The notes under the pieces are model-generated. The model ran no database searches and was not told where the DNA came from. It saw nothing but the letters and a program-made list of their open reading frames with translations. A stretch of 64,000 bases of DNA, from assembly GCF_030704535.1 (NCBI RefSeq), contig NC_081820.1, forward strand, positions 27,421,001 through 27,485,000, given 5' to 3'. Source of the stretch: Vitis vinifera (Eukaryota; Streptophyta; Magnoliopsida; Vitales; Vitaceae). The position numbers and the translations under genes were made by a program. Positions 1 through 15,000 of this stretch are shown here, piece after piece (positions within the stretch are counted from its first letter, which is position 1; the number at the start of each line of letters is the position of its first letter).

Positions 1-2
1 TT

Positions 3-3000
3 GGAGGTGGTCCATATGTAATGAAACCAAAATCTATTAGGGTTGTGAAGGCAGTTTTTAAAAAAGCAGGAAGTCCAAGTTCATTTCAGGTCTATTTTGC
101 TAAGTTTGCCTTAAACTCTTGCCTTTTGTTTCTAAATGTTTCTGGAGTAATTTTTCTTTTTACTATGCATTATAGAATAAGAAAATATGTTGGAGTTTTT
201 ATTTCATATTAGAGATTTCAAATATTTTATCTGAAGGAATTTTGAACTATTGGTCAAAAGTTTATCTGAACTTTTTACTATGCTTGGTTTACTATGCATT
301 ATATTCCTTATTTTCATGCCTTTCTTTAGGATTTTTCTTGTCATTGTATATATATATATTTTTTAATTTCTTGGTAGGCTTTCTTTGTCATTGTATTTTT
401 TGTGTCTCGAGCCACATAATGTCAAATCATTGTTCATGCTGAAGTCTCTGTTATGTTAGGTCTACATACCAAAGTCGCAGTTAGGGAGTATGTGCATCTG
501 TTGTTATTGAAATCACTTTTTTAACTGAATGTATTTTTTTACTATACCAGGTTGAGATTTTCAAGCCAAAAATTGAAAGGTTGAACGTATTTCAACTTCA
601 ACGCAAGCTGAAGGACATCTATTTTCCATATATTCAGGTCTGATTGCACCAATAAATAAGCTATTTTTGGTTGCCTTAAGTTGTAACTTATAATTGAATA
701 AAAGAAAATTTTCCTAATTTTTATATTAATATTAGTTTTCATTAACTTTTGGTTATATCAGGTCCTATTTCCTGTTTTTGAATCGATCTGAACAATTTTT
801 AAATTTATTTATTTTTTTTTTTTTTACGATATGGTTATATTATGTTGTTATTATTATTTAAAATAGATCTAGAAAATAAGAAAAAAAAGCACTATTCTGA
901 TTACTGAAATGCCTGTAGAGAACTGTCTTAATAGAAGTCCAAATATCAACCCTCAAAGGCATTAAATATTGTAGTTAATTGCAACTGGAGGGAGAGATAA
1001 AATGCTATGCTTGAAGGACTTAAAACTGTTGAAAGTTGAATGTCTACAAACTTTCCTCTATTTCGACTTTATCCTGGCCATGTGGCCCTTTGGCAGATGA
1101 TTAATCCTGTAGGACATTCACCAACTAATTGAAAGCCTAGAAATATATGCATTTTGAGGGAATGGTGATGGTGAGGTGGGCAAAACATCAGGAACTGGTC
1201 CAATTTCTCATGTGATACTGTTCACATAACACACAAGTTAGTAGTCTCCAAATTTAGGAATACAAGATAATCCAGGTTTAGGTTATTGTGCAAGGCTGGT
1301 GTTAAGTAATAGAAGTTAGGAATAACCGTGCAACCAATTTAGTTTAACTCATGAACTATTTCAGTTACTGTAGCTACTCTAGAAACTTCCAATGTATAGA
1401 ATAATATATATATATGTATGTACATGTATTTTCAAGAAAGACTGTGGAATAAAGAAACAGAGGAAACCCTCTTTTTCGAGATATTTCTGTAACACTCTCT
1501 CAAATAAGTGGTAGATCTCTGCATTTTATCTGCTGGAGGTTGCAAAAAGCATAAAAGAGTAGCTCAGGTGGCAATTGGGGGGGTGGTTCAAGTTTGCTTC
1601 CATACCAAAAAAAAAAAAAAAAGATTGTTGGGAAAAAAAAAAACTGGTATGCGAGTTAGGACTGTATTAGTTGATGTACACATGGTTTATGCTCAACCTA
1701 TTGATGATTGACCTTGATCTTGTTCAATAGCTTATGCTGGTGACAGAAGGCTTTCTATTTTGTACACTATTGATTAAGGTGTAAATTGATCTAGGAGCTG
1801 TTTTAATAGGAATCAATAACATGAAACTATTGACGAATTTTTGTGAACGTTGGGGGGTGGGGGGGTTGAACTTCTCAAACTTGTTATTTTGTATCCAAAG
1901 GAAGTGAAAACATATATTTCCATTTTCCATTAAAAAATGAAGCATACTTTTTCTTCCTATGGCTTTTTTGAGGTTTATGCCTTGTGAAGACAATTTGCGG
2001 CACACTTGTATTCCCTTGCAGCCTATCAAACACCTATAGTTATAAGCTGAATCATTTAAATAAATTTTCATATTTTTCACTAATGTGATAATTTCTTCTT
2101 TTGGCTGCTATAAGTGAATTTATCTTGTGTTTTTAGTATATTTATCTAAGATGAGTAATAACTGAATCACAATATCCTTTATTTGCATCATTATAATTCA
2201 TTTCTGTTGTTGTGCAGTGTGATGAAGTGTGTGACACAGGAAAGACTAACACACCGGTTGAGTTTCAGGTTATAAATATGTACTTTATCTTAATAATTTT
2301 TTAATTTTTTTTCCTTTTAGTGTTTATCCATACCTCTTGTTGGTCCATTATATTTTACCAATTTAAGCTTTCCTGTATTGAAGCTTTAACACAGTGAACT
2401 TTTTCAAATTTGATTTAAATGTCTGCTAGTGGTTGTCATGAGGTAGCAACCTTATAATTGATCCTTAGCCTGGGGATCCAAAATGAAAAGCCAGAAAGAG
2501 ATACAAATAAAATAGATAGAAACTAAAAGTTGGGTCTTTTCATGGAAATGTCTTTTAAGAGCACAATCCTATTGTGAGACAGGGAAATCTTGAATTCATC
2601 ATGAAAGAACTTTAACTAATTAGAAACAAGCTAGATTTTATAAAAAATTCCAATGATTTCATCCTATAAATTATCTTATAGTAAAAGAATAAAAAAGAGT
2701 TTTGTTATTACAAAACTTTGCCATACAAAATAAAAGTATTGAAGAATCATTTTCCTGCTCAAATTTTCAAATGTGAAATATGAAAGGAAAAAAAAAAAAA
2801 AAAAGGAAGAAGAAGAAGCTTTTATGTAAGTGTTCTTCATGCAAATTTTGGTTGTTACATTTGATATTTTTGATTGTTTTGTTGATATTTTCATTGTGCT
2901 GCAAAATAATATTTTCCTTGCTTAATAATATCAAATATAATATAGGATGGATAATATGTATACACAAAAAACCTTTGAACCTCTTGAGGACAAATACTCT

Positions 3001-6000
3001 GTTAGCTCCCTAAAAGAGTTCAGTTTTTTTTACTTCTATAGTTAATGCCTCGTTATGTTTCTTCTATCTTCAAATATCTGGTGAGATGATCATCTGATGC
3101 GAAAGATTAGCATATGAATATAAATTTTTTTTTTTTGCTAATTCAGCAATCCAGCTGTAAAGAAAGAATAGGAGAATCTCTAGAAGGTAAAGCTGAAGTG
3201 GTGGTAAAACCCATATTTATTATGTTGGTTTTGATGCTCATGGCTCTTATGAATTTGAAGTGATTCAAGATAACAATTTTTATGAAAATTGGACCCAATC
3301 TATCATCAATCTATATAGGGTGCATGAAAATTGAACTCAGTGGGACTAATCAGAACATCACCTTTGAAAAAATGAAAAATACCAACCATAGTAATATATA
3401 GAAGTGAATACAAATTGAACCAATCACAAAATAACTGCTTCTACAGATCTCCAAGAGGGAAAATTCTTATAGGATCTAATAGGTTTTTGTATGGCAGAAA
3501 AAGACTATTGTTCCCAAGCTGTCTTTATCACTGCCACAAAACATTATAAATGTCTTCTGAACAATGTTGATTTCCAAAATCATAGTAGTTTTCATTAAGG
3601 ATAGATATCCAAATGGTTTGGTTTTTTCCGTACAGTAGCTTGTATTATAAAACTCTATCTCTATAGCTTATTCTATTTCAATTTAATCAATGTATTTGTT
3701 TTTTCATAGTTTCCATTTTTATTTTTAATTTTTTTTTATATATACAAAATTGTTATATAAGGTGGGTGTATGTGTTTCTATTCTATTATATTATGTATTA
3801 TATAGCATGTGAGTTCACCTTATATATGGTTCATTTCCACTTTAAAATGTTCTTATAGGAAACTTGAGAAGGAATTATGCTTTTTCAGGTCAATGGGTTA
3901 GATTTAGCCGAAATTGATGGTGGGGAAGTTGGAACTACAAACTTGCATTCTTCCAATGGCCCTGAGTTTGTTCTGCAGCTTCGTTTTTATGGTAACCAAG
4001 ACAATGTTGCAACCAAAAGCCCTGGTAAGCAATACATAACTAATTTTTCATTTTTTCTTTTAGTATAATAATGTTATTTTCCCCTCTTTTTTTGCACTTA
4101 CCTTTTTCATTTGTTTTTGTATGCTATAGATAACATCCATTAGATAAATTCCATTGTTGAACATCTTTTCAGTAATTAAAACTTCAAATTCCTATCAGGT
4201 TTAAGATCGTCTCAAGAAGCTAATGCACGCCTAAAGTGTGTTTATTTTCCCATTGTCGAGGTATGATAAATACCTTACATGACCTTTTTCTTCTAGACCA
4301 TGTTAAAGTTTGAAACGTTATATTATAGGGTAAAGAGAATCTTGAAACGATTTTGGAAAAACTAGAAGCTGAAGGATGTGGGACTAATGAAAATTATGAT
4401 ACATTTAGTCGTGTATCTATTCGGAGACTCGGTCGTTTACTTCCAGACGCTCGTTGGGTAAGTTAGTACAATTTTCCTTTATGAGTTAATGAATGAGAGT
4501 TATTCTTTGTAGTTTGTACTAAAAAAGAATGGGAACCACCATTTTTCCATTTAGTGCAAAATGTAATTCTAGTCGCTTATAATGTGTGAACTGTGAAGTT
4601 CCATAATCAACAATAAGGATGTAGGTACAAACAACATTGAAATAAGATGTTCTAATTATCATAAGTTACATTGTTCTAGAACATAAACTACACATTGTGC
4701 CAAAGATATGTGCAACATGCTTGTTGTGATAATTTGAGGTTAATAAATGTATTAAATAATAATTTTATAATCTTAAATTGTGAATAAAGGCCTTGTTTGG
4801 TAGATGTTTTCTAGAACAAATGTTTATTTGATCTGAAATATTTCTAATCTGTTTTATATGTTTTTTAAATATGTTTTAAAAATAATTTTTATATATAGTG
4901 TTTTATTTTTAATAATTCTCCATATTTGTATAATTATTGTTTAAAATAACCTTTAGCAAAGTAGTGAAAACAATTAAAAGATGTTCTCTAAAAACACCAT
5001 GTTTTCTATTATCTTGTTGTCAAACATATTTTCTTATTTTTTTGTTCTGGAGATTCGAAAATTATCTTTAAAAATAGTTACCAAACTTCTTGGAAGTAAG
5101 ACTAATCGATTATTTTTTTGTTGTTTATCACATCAAAACACAATATATAACCTAATTCACTATTATAAAGTGGTTTGTACTTGATCAAAAATGGTTTTAA
5201 TACAAACCACCCAAGTATTGTGGTTTTTAGGTGTCGTCCACTAGGATGTATTATTCTCAGTAATTAAGGCTTGAATGAGAGGAGAAGAAATAATTGCGAT
5301 CAAGTGAAATTGATTTGACAATTTATGGTGAAACATCAAAATAACAATGGTTTCTAATTGAGGAAAACAATAAAATGTAAAATAAAAGAAAATTAATAGG
5401 AAATAAAATTCTCGGAGTTAGGATTTTCTAGAAAACAATCTCTATGATGAATAGATGTTGAGATATATTTTTCATAAAGTTAGATTGAAAATCTACATTC
5501 TCATCTAAACCGATTTTTGATTTAGCTTTAGGTCTTGATCTAATTTATCTTCAAATTAGGTTATTTAATCCAAGAGATTAATTTGAATCATATATTCAAT
5601 TCATCTTAAATTATCTTCTAATGATTCACACAATGCAACTATTCAATCTCATCAAATCTAGCTTTAAGAATTTAATGAATCTATGTTGTTTGCATTGTAG
5701 TAGCCATCAAAGACAATTTGAAGAGAAAAATCCCCAAAATTCAATTAATCAATCAATTGGATCAAATTACCTTTGCAGTTAAAGCTCATTTCTCTAATTT
5801 ACCATAGATTTTGCCTCTAGATCCTCATTTCTTCGAGAACAACGAGATTTAGACACTCATGCTTGGAGATTTGATCTCACAAGGCATGTTTGGCTAGTGA
5901 GAAAGTGAAGGAAAATGAAAGAAAATAGAAAATTCTATTAAGAGAGAAAATCTAGAAAATTCTACAATTTGAAGTGTCCAAAGGCTGACATGAGAAATTT

Positions 6001-9000
6001 AAGTTTCTATTTATAGACCAAGGTAAAGTGGACACTTGGCAATCTCTCATTGGTCTTCTAGAATTTTCCAAATTCACAAATTTGGAATTTAGCATCAAAC
6101 TCATGATTTCACATGAGCTTCAACCATTTCGCATGAAAACTGTCATTTTTGCACGGTCATGTGAAATTCAGTGGAACAACAACAACATTAGAGAGCTTTT
6201 TGGACCATTTCGCATGACTATGCAAAATTTTTGCATATTCATGTGAAATCAACTTACGCATCTTCCTTGGCTTGCAGTCGATTTTCCTCCTCTGGTCCAT
6301 TTCGTACAATCATGCGAAATTTTCGTATGATTATACGAATCTGCAACATATTGGTTTTTGAGCTCCTCTTGGTCATTTTTTCAATTTTCTTATTTTGACT
6401 ACAAGTTAGCCACCTCCAATAAGCCCAAATCTCAGTCCAAACCAATTGCATTACTTCTTTTATTATGCATTTGGATAATCATCAACATTATTTGTTCTCT
6501 TCAATTTGATTCATCTCTTTTGTCATCAATTTATCAAAATCATACCTTGAAATGACTCCATAACTTCATAAAACTTGTTAGTAACTTTTGCAAGGGTAAC
6601 AACATGTTAATTGAGTGTTTTAGGCATAATTACTACTCAAAATATGTGAAACTCATGAGAATTATTATCTAAAATATGCTATTTTTGAGTTGTAATCAAA
6701 GACTTTGTTGGATCAAAGAATTTCTCATTTTAGGGATGCATTGAGGAAGACAGTATGACTTTGTTGTGGACATGAAAATGCAATTGCTTTGTGATTGGCC
6801 TGCCTTTAAGAATGTGCTTAAACATAATGATTTCTCCTTAGGTTACCACAAAGAAAGAAACATAAAAATCAATATATTCAGTATAATTTGGAATTCAATT
6901 TACATTTTTCTGCATCTAGTTTTTGTATGCTTTTACTACATCAATGTGCTAGGTGATTAACAACTACGAGTAATGTTGTCATTCCTATTTTACTACAGTC
7001 ACTACTTCCTTTCATGGAACATAAGCTGAAAAAGGGAGACAAAGGCCAATTGTTGAAGAGATGTTGCCGGAGAGTAAAATGTTTTATTGGTAAAGTTATC
7101 ATATTTATTTTTTCCTATAGACATGTGTACTGTGATCCTTTCCTTTTTTTTTTTTTTTTTCCATCGTCAACCCTAGAAAACATTTTCATTGCAGATACTG
7201 ATGCTGGTTTTAACCCTACACCTTCTAAGGTATGAGTTATTGTCTATGAAGGTGTCTTTTGAGTTCCACCTTTAAAATTTACCTTTATGATACCATGAAC
7301 CTATCAATGTGTCTCAAAGTTATTCTTATGAGTCAGTGTTCACCTCCAAAACTTCTTAAAAAATGTTTTTGGTTGGCTTGTGTTTTCTGCTTAATACAAC
7401 ATACTTTATGTGAGGAACTTAATCGATTCTTATCAACCTGAGAGAAATCATATGGTTGAGTACTTAAAGATATGATGTTGTCAATCTTTCCAAAAACATT
7501 ACCAAGTAGGTAAGTTAAAATGCTAAGGACGTTTATTTATTTATTTTTTAGGTAAAGGAATGTATATTAAAATTAGGAAAAGCAGCCAAGTACACCAACG
7601 TACATAGGATGTATATAATGAGCACCTAAAGCAAGCCCTCCTAAAAGAGTGCAAAGAACACTAACCTTTAGAAAAACCTCACCCATTCTACAAAATCAAA
7701 CAAGGTTATTGAGTCTTCCCTTATATATATGCTAACCCAAGAAGAGAGATTACAAAGAAATGAAAGTTTTAACCATTGGTCATTGTGTTCTTTATCTTCA
7801 AAAGCTCTTTGATTTCATTCCCTCCAGATTGCCCAAAAAATGCGAAGACGAGCAACATTCTACACTTTTTTCCTTTTCATCCCAACAAAGGAGTCTTGCT
7901 AACTTAAGAGCAGCTAAGGATGTTTATTATAAAGCAATTATTACCTCAAAAACAGCTAAAGGAGAGATAAGTGAATTAGGAGCCAACATTGAGCCTACAT
8001 TTAATGAAACTGAAGCATGGAGAAACTGAAGGTAATTGGCAATATAGCTTTAGTTGATGAAACTGAAGCAGAGGTAGACAGAAACTTGGAATCATGGAGA
8101 GATGATTCACAATCAAAATGTTTTATAAGTAAGATTAAAGGTAATTGTCATGAATGTGGCTTCACAATGATTTGTGGGACAAAGTGTTGGAAAGTAAAAG
8201 AGCAACATTTCTGTAAATGAGTGTCTGAAGTGCTCACATTGAGGTGGATTATTGACATGACAAACGAGAATTAAAACAAAAATGAGTACATTCTGAAAAA
8301 AAAACTGGTGTTAGCCTTAGTTAGGAAGAAGATGTGAGAATTGGTTTGGGTGGTTTAGACAAGGGTGAGAAAGATACTCTTCAGTGATTAGTAGGTTATT
8401 TTTGTACACGTCTTTTGACGCTTGTAATGTGATGTTTTGTGTGTATTGCCTATATGCATAGGATGGGTCCCCTGTTTGGTGTTTTTAATACATGCTCATG
8501 TTGTCTATAAAAATAAATAAAAATAAAAAATAAAAAAATAAAAAAAACCAAAAAGGATAGGATAGGATGAAGAAAAGACAAAATGCAAGTTGAGGTTGTG
8601 AGAAAAGACTTTTAGGCATAACTTTTGTAATTGATCTTACGAAGTTGGGAAAAAGGTTGATTGAATTGGGCCTCTAATACATTAAAACTCCCTCAAGGCG
8701 TAGATATCTTCTTTGGGAGGTTGCATGATTACTCCCTTGCTTTGGGTACTGATGATATTATGATGTGGGTGGAAACAAAGATCAATGAATTTTTAGTTAA
8801 GTTCTTCTACTCCTCTTTGGCTAGTAGGAGAGAGGAGCCATTCCCTCATGGAACAGTTTGGAACTCTTGGGCTCTTGTAAGAGTTGGCTTTTTTGCTTGG
8901 GCAAAGATTTTGACTTAGGATCAACTTAGAAAGAGGGGTTGGAAGATGTCTAATAGATGCTATATGTGCAAAGTAGAAGAAGAAACGGGTGATTATATTC

Positions 9001-12000
9001 ACCTTCATTGTTCGAAAGCTTTCATTTTGTGGCAATTGATTTTTGCTCTATTTGATGTACAATGGGTGATGCACTCTTCACTGAAAAAGGCTTGGAAATA
9101 GAAGAGAAATAGGAGAGCCTTTGAGAATTGTGAAAGTTTGGACCAAACAATTAAAAGCCTTTTTTTTTGTATCTTTTTTGTTATTAGGTTAGATTGTACA
9201 TCGGGGATAGATCTATGTTGATGTTAAATTTTGTGGACTGGTTAGGCTCTTTGTATGGTGCGATTGCTGGTTTTTGTGTATTCTTACCTTCTTGTTTTGT
9301 ATAGGGCGTGTATACTTTTTAAATTTTTAATACAATCTATATTTGCCTATCAAAAAAATAAAATAAAATAGAACTCCCTTGAGGCAAGCACGCACCATTA
9401 TGATTGGCTTAAGGAGCAGTACCTTCATCATCTTCTTTAGATATGCTGTTGTGTCCATCATGTCTATTGGTCTTTGGTTCTATTTTCTGTCATTTCAGTT
9501 GACTTTGGTTTTGTGTTGTTTACTTCCATTCTTCTTCTTTATATATTTTTTGTGGTGCTATTTATTTTTCTATTGGAGGATCTACTGTAGTGGCTTCAGC
9601 CATGCAGACAAAGAATTTCTATTGTCTTTCTTAAATTAAAGGAAAAAATTGTATTCAAGATATTTTATTGTACCTTAGATGACTTAATGGTTTCGTTTCC
9701 CTACCTTTACACATTATTTTATGTACTGCTATAAAGCAATCATATGTATCTGTTTAATCAATTGTTTGAACAAGGAGCCACTTTTATTGATTGGAAGAGT
9801 TGTGGTAAATGGTGCATGTTTGATGTTGTGAACTTTCACTGAAGTTATTCAGAAAATTATTTTTTAGTTTGTTTTTCTTGTTTTATTTAATGGGGTTGAT
9901 GGGATGCATTACTTTCAACAGACGGATTTAGCACACCATAATCCTTTTACCAAGGCTCTAAAGGACTTTGGTAATAAGCCACCTGAGAAAGGGAGAGGTA
10001 ATGTGTCACTGTACATGTAAATTATATAATTCTTTAACTGGTTTATGTTAGTTGAGGATGATTATATTTTGAATATTCACAATTAAGCATTTTTTATTTT
10101 TTGTAGAGATAAATGTTGAAATCCTTAGAGATGGAAAGTCATTAACTCTCTTGCAACTGGAAAAGGAGTATCTAGATTGGATTTCCCAGATGCATGATCT
10201 TTATGATGAAGAAATTGACTCTGGTGAGGACCAACCTGTCATTGTCGTTGGCTCTTTGAACAAAAAACAGCTTGGTATTTCTTCTGATGGTAAGCGCATG
10301 AACAACAGGTTCTGGGTATGTAAAGGTCCCTTTATTACATGGCATAGAAATTCAATTATCTGAGTCCTTTTTGTTCAATGCATATATAACTTGCAGTAGT
10401 AAGGGTCCATGAGATTATAAGAAGAAAAGGAAAATCTTGGAAACGTGGCCAGAAAATTAAGGTTCTTAAGGGAGCATGTCCAGGGTGTCACAAGAGCAAT
10501 GTCTTTGCGACATTGGAATATATTCTGCTAGAAGGTTTTCAAGGAGATGCTGGTGGTAAGCAATCTGTCAATAACATTTAGAGGTGCACTGTATTTGATT
10601 GTGTTATATGTATAACTGCTGTTTAAATATTGGATTTAACATAAAAATACACTCTTGTTTAAGAGGTATTGACATAAAATAAGCATGTTCTTGCCCTCAA
10701 ATTTGTCCTATCCTATATCTTGAGGATTATCCTAACATTTTCTTTTCTTTTTCATAGGAGAAGCTCGGCTAATATGCAGGTTCGTTATCTTGGCAATTTA
10801 GTTTGTTAAAAGTTATTTATTTATTGTTATGTTTAATTCATTAAATGTTTTCTCATGATTTATTATTTTGCCACTGGAAGGCCCTTGAGTCTTCCAGATG
10901 AGGATGGTTGTATCCTTGCAGTGGACGATGGGGCTGCTAGTTTTGACTGCCGTGGCTCTCTATCTTTACCCATTAGTGTGATTGATTCTGGAAAGGTTAG
11001 CCATTTAATTTAGGTTGACTGAATTTGTGTGTGTGTTTTTCCCTTTTCCCTTTTTGCTAGTGGTCTTACACAGTTGACTAATTTTGTAACCACCAAAATG
11101 TTCACATCAGTGCCTTGCCGTTGAAAGTTCTGAATGGCTTTTCCAACTTGAGAAACAACGTCAGAAAGCTCCTTCGACAATTGACATTCTGAGTGAGAGA
11201 CATTGTCTGGAGTTGGAGGTTGATGGGGTCAGTTTATTCCTGCAGATCATCCTTTATTTAGGCTGTGAAATTAGCACTGAGGAATCTGATCTTAAGATAT
11301 TATAAATTTGGGGAAGCATACCCTCTATTAATCAGTTTGCTTGTTGAGAAAATAAATAAAAGAATTTTTACATTCAAGTTTTTTGGAATCTGAAACCTAA
11401 GCTCCAAATTTTCATTATCATCTGCCATGTTCGCGGCAGTCAAATAACGTGTTGATATTTTAGCACCATTCTTTGTCTCCCCAATCAAGCATCTCCAAGA
11501 AAAAAATATTTATAAAATTTTGGTTTATTTTCCAGGCATTACCTGTTGATGCTCCGGTTCATGCTGGACAAGTTCCGCCTAAGGAAATTGTTGCTGTTGT
11601 TCGTCCTGCCAGTTTTGTTTCTTCTAGTGCCTCAAAGAACTTGGACCAAAAATATATTATCAAGGATAATTTTGCCTCAAAGAACTTGGACCAAAAGTAT
11701 ATTATCAAGGATAATTTGGAGTTATCTATGGAAGTGAAATTGATGGATGGCACTAAGGATACCAAACATATTTATTCAAAATGTGTGACACCTTCATCCC
11801 GTAATGGGTTTCATGGTTTATATATCTTCCCACTAGGATGCAAGTTCCCACAGTTATTTCAAAAAGCTGGTGTTTACACATTTACAGTATTCCTTGTAAG
11901 TAACACATGAATTCTTATTCATGGTTTACTCTGATTATGTGACATGGTTTTAAATCTCTTTCTAATGATGTTTTCTCCTGCAATTGGACCATATTTATTA

Positions 12001-15000
12001 GAAAGGCTCAAGTTTTAAGAGTTGTGAAAAAAGAGTGCTAGTTAAGGCATTGCCTAAGGTTTCGAGTTGGAGATTTTCAAGTGATATACAGAATACTGTG
12101 TACAGTGTAAGGTAAGGAACTTACCATTATATTACTGTTATACCTTTTAAGGAGATCCTAGTGAAATTCGATGAGACATTCATGATGATTTTTTCCTACA
12201 TGTTCTTGATGAATATGTTTTAATGTTTCCTTCCCACTTAAGCATGTTTAGGTAATTTTTTTTCCTAGTACTTGCTTTATTGAAATTTCTTATTGTTTTC
12301 ATAGGATCCTTCTTTCTTTGTTTTTCTTATATATTTTTTTTTTACTTCTTTTGTGTCTTTTATGAGCAATGTAATATTTATTAACCCGTTTTTACTGATG
12401 TGTAAAATAATGCATAAGTTTGTTATATGTATATAACTTATATGCAGAACACAATTACATGCAATACATATGTAGAATGACAATGATTGTGATCTTAAGG
12501 GTTCTCACAACTTCGGTATATGATGCACATATTATATATGTATTAAATAATAATGCAAAATTTTGCTAGTTATATTGTAATTTATCCAAATTAAAAACAT
12601 TAGAATTTTGTCTTTTCATTGCACAGAAAGAAAGCATGTAAAGTTCTCTTTTCTTTATATTTTTCAAGGTTTTATTTGGTATTTTTTGCCTCTTGACATT
12701 GGTGGATACTCATAAGCATGTGATAGAGTTTGACATCAAAGGTCAAAACTTGCCAATGTGGAATTTATAAATTGTAATTTTGTATGTAAAGGATGTTTTG
12801 ACACAATACATGAATTGTAATATATATAATCTATAAAATGAAATATGTGATTGTATTAATTATCTACTACATCGTTTATTTTTATAGTGAATCATTAGAA
12901 GAATATATAGCCTCAAGATTATGGGACCATAAAAGTTGGTTTTATCTACACTTTGTGAATTAATGTCACAAAATGTTATGCATTTCTTTAATTTCTAGTA
13001 CATCCTACTCAACATAGCTTAAGAGGTTTGTATTTTAAAGGCTCCTTTAAAATAGTTTATTTTATTTGGTAGGGGGCTTGGGATAAGATCCTTAATCCCA
13101 AACAACTCATGAGGCATGCATGGACTCTTGTCAATTGGTATTGTTTGTGAAAATTAGGGAAAGGTTGACCAACCACTTCCTCGTCCATTGTTGTTAGGCT
13201 AATGCTTTATGGTTATTGTTTTCGCGAGTGCTTTCCACTTCTAAGAAGGAGATGTTGCTTGGTTGCCATGGTTATTTCATGAGAAAGAGTCCCAAGAGGA
13301 TGTGGAAATTGGCCCTATCATTCTTGTTTGTTATGGCATCAGTCATAAATCATTTACCATTTAATTTTTAGTGATGGAGATGATTATTACTTTTTAGATA
13401 TTTTATTTTCTATGCTTTTCTTTTTATTTTAAAAAACTAATTTGTGTTATGATACATAATACAAACAAAACAATGGCAAATTAAATACTATTTCTTGCCC
13501 TTGAGCCTTGGCTCAAGTTGTAAAGGGATGGAGAGAGTTTGTGGGAAGTTCCAAGTTCAAGTCTCAATGGGAACAAAATTTACCTTAAAAAAAAAGATAT
13601 CATTTCAATTTATTTTAGAATTCGGCTTTTGATTTGCAAAGATCCGAATGTATGGTTAAATATGAGGATTTGCTCATAATATAAGATAAAGTTGGGGTTA
13701 ACCCCCAAAAAACACATTGATTAGGTGATAAAAATTAGGAGAAAATAATGAAGCATAGGTCAAGATATGCAATAAGGGTGGTTGTCAAGGAGATCATCTA
13801 ATGACCCAAATTAGTGTTAAGATATTACATGGCTGAATTATATAGAATGTTTGATTGTTACAAGTCAAATACTATTCTCTTTTGTATATATGCATACATA
13901 AAACTGGTTCATGGTTTGAGAGAACTAGATAAATTAGTGTAATAATAAGCTACATGAGATGATTACATCCTATTAGGATAAAATATTTCATTTGAGTATG
14001 ATAGTTTTGAATATATTAGGTACAAGTATAACTTCTATACGTCAACTAATAGCTTTTATTGAGTCATTGCAAGTTAATTAAATATCATTGCGAGCTCTAT
14101 TTATTAATTTTATTTTCTTGGTATCATAGTGCAAAATCCAGAGTCTCCATTGTTCTTTTCTTTTTATGGTCCTCCAGGTGGTTAACAACTAGTTTTTTTA
14201 ATTCCATGTTAGTCATGCATTTCTCTATTCAAATGCTACAATTCTTCATAGGCTAGTGAATTTCAGTCTCAATAGTTTGATAGTAAAAGCATCTTTCACA
14301 TGCAAAGACACTAGAAGTCATAAATTGGTGCTATGCCATTACCTAACTTAATATTCATGCTACAGGTTTAGCTGCCACTTTGACTAAAAAGCTTAAGCTA
14401 TTAGATAATGGACATATAACGTATATTGTGGTATCACAATTGCCTTGGCAAGCAATGGGAACAAATAGCTTTATGAATGATAGAGAAATAAACGGTGTTA
14501 GGCTACCAACTTGATTAAAAGCTTCAGTAGTTGGGATATAAGCTCACAATGTATATTAGGCTAACACATTTCCTCATGTGTGGCTACATACCTGCATGTA
14601 GATTGAAAAATTCATGTGTGGTCTCATACCTGCATGTGAGAGACAAATTAGCAGTTATTGATTCAAGATAAATAGGCAGGGAGAGACTTGAACACACGAT
14701 CTCTAGTTAACTATAGTTCCAATACCATGTTAGGCTATCGACTTTCTTAAAAACATAAGCTGTTAGAATATAGACTTACAATGTATAAGAGACTAACAAA
14801 TGGGTCAACAAGCAATAGAAAAAAATGAGGAATAAACAAAGATAATGATTTGAACTCAAGAAATAAATAGGTTGGAAAATAACAATAACAAATAGTCAAT
14901 GGATCATAGAGAAATAAATAAGGGATAACAAGTGGGTTAAGAGATTATAAAAAATAAATGGGGAATAAACAAAGAGTGGCATTTGAACCTCGGGCCTGTT

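Noticed and set aside
6734..6839. Possible extra GMI1 exon bounded by AG and GT
   Set aside because: In the required phase it hits a stop after about 13 codons, and skipping it joins LLPDARW to SLLPFM as expected.
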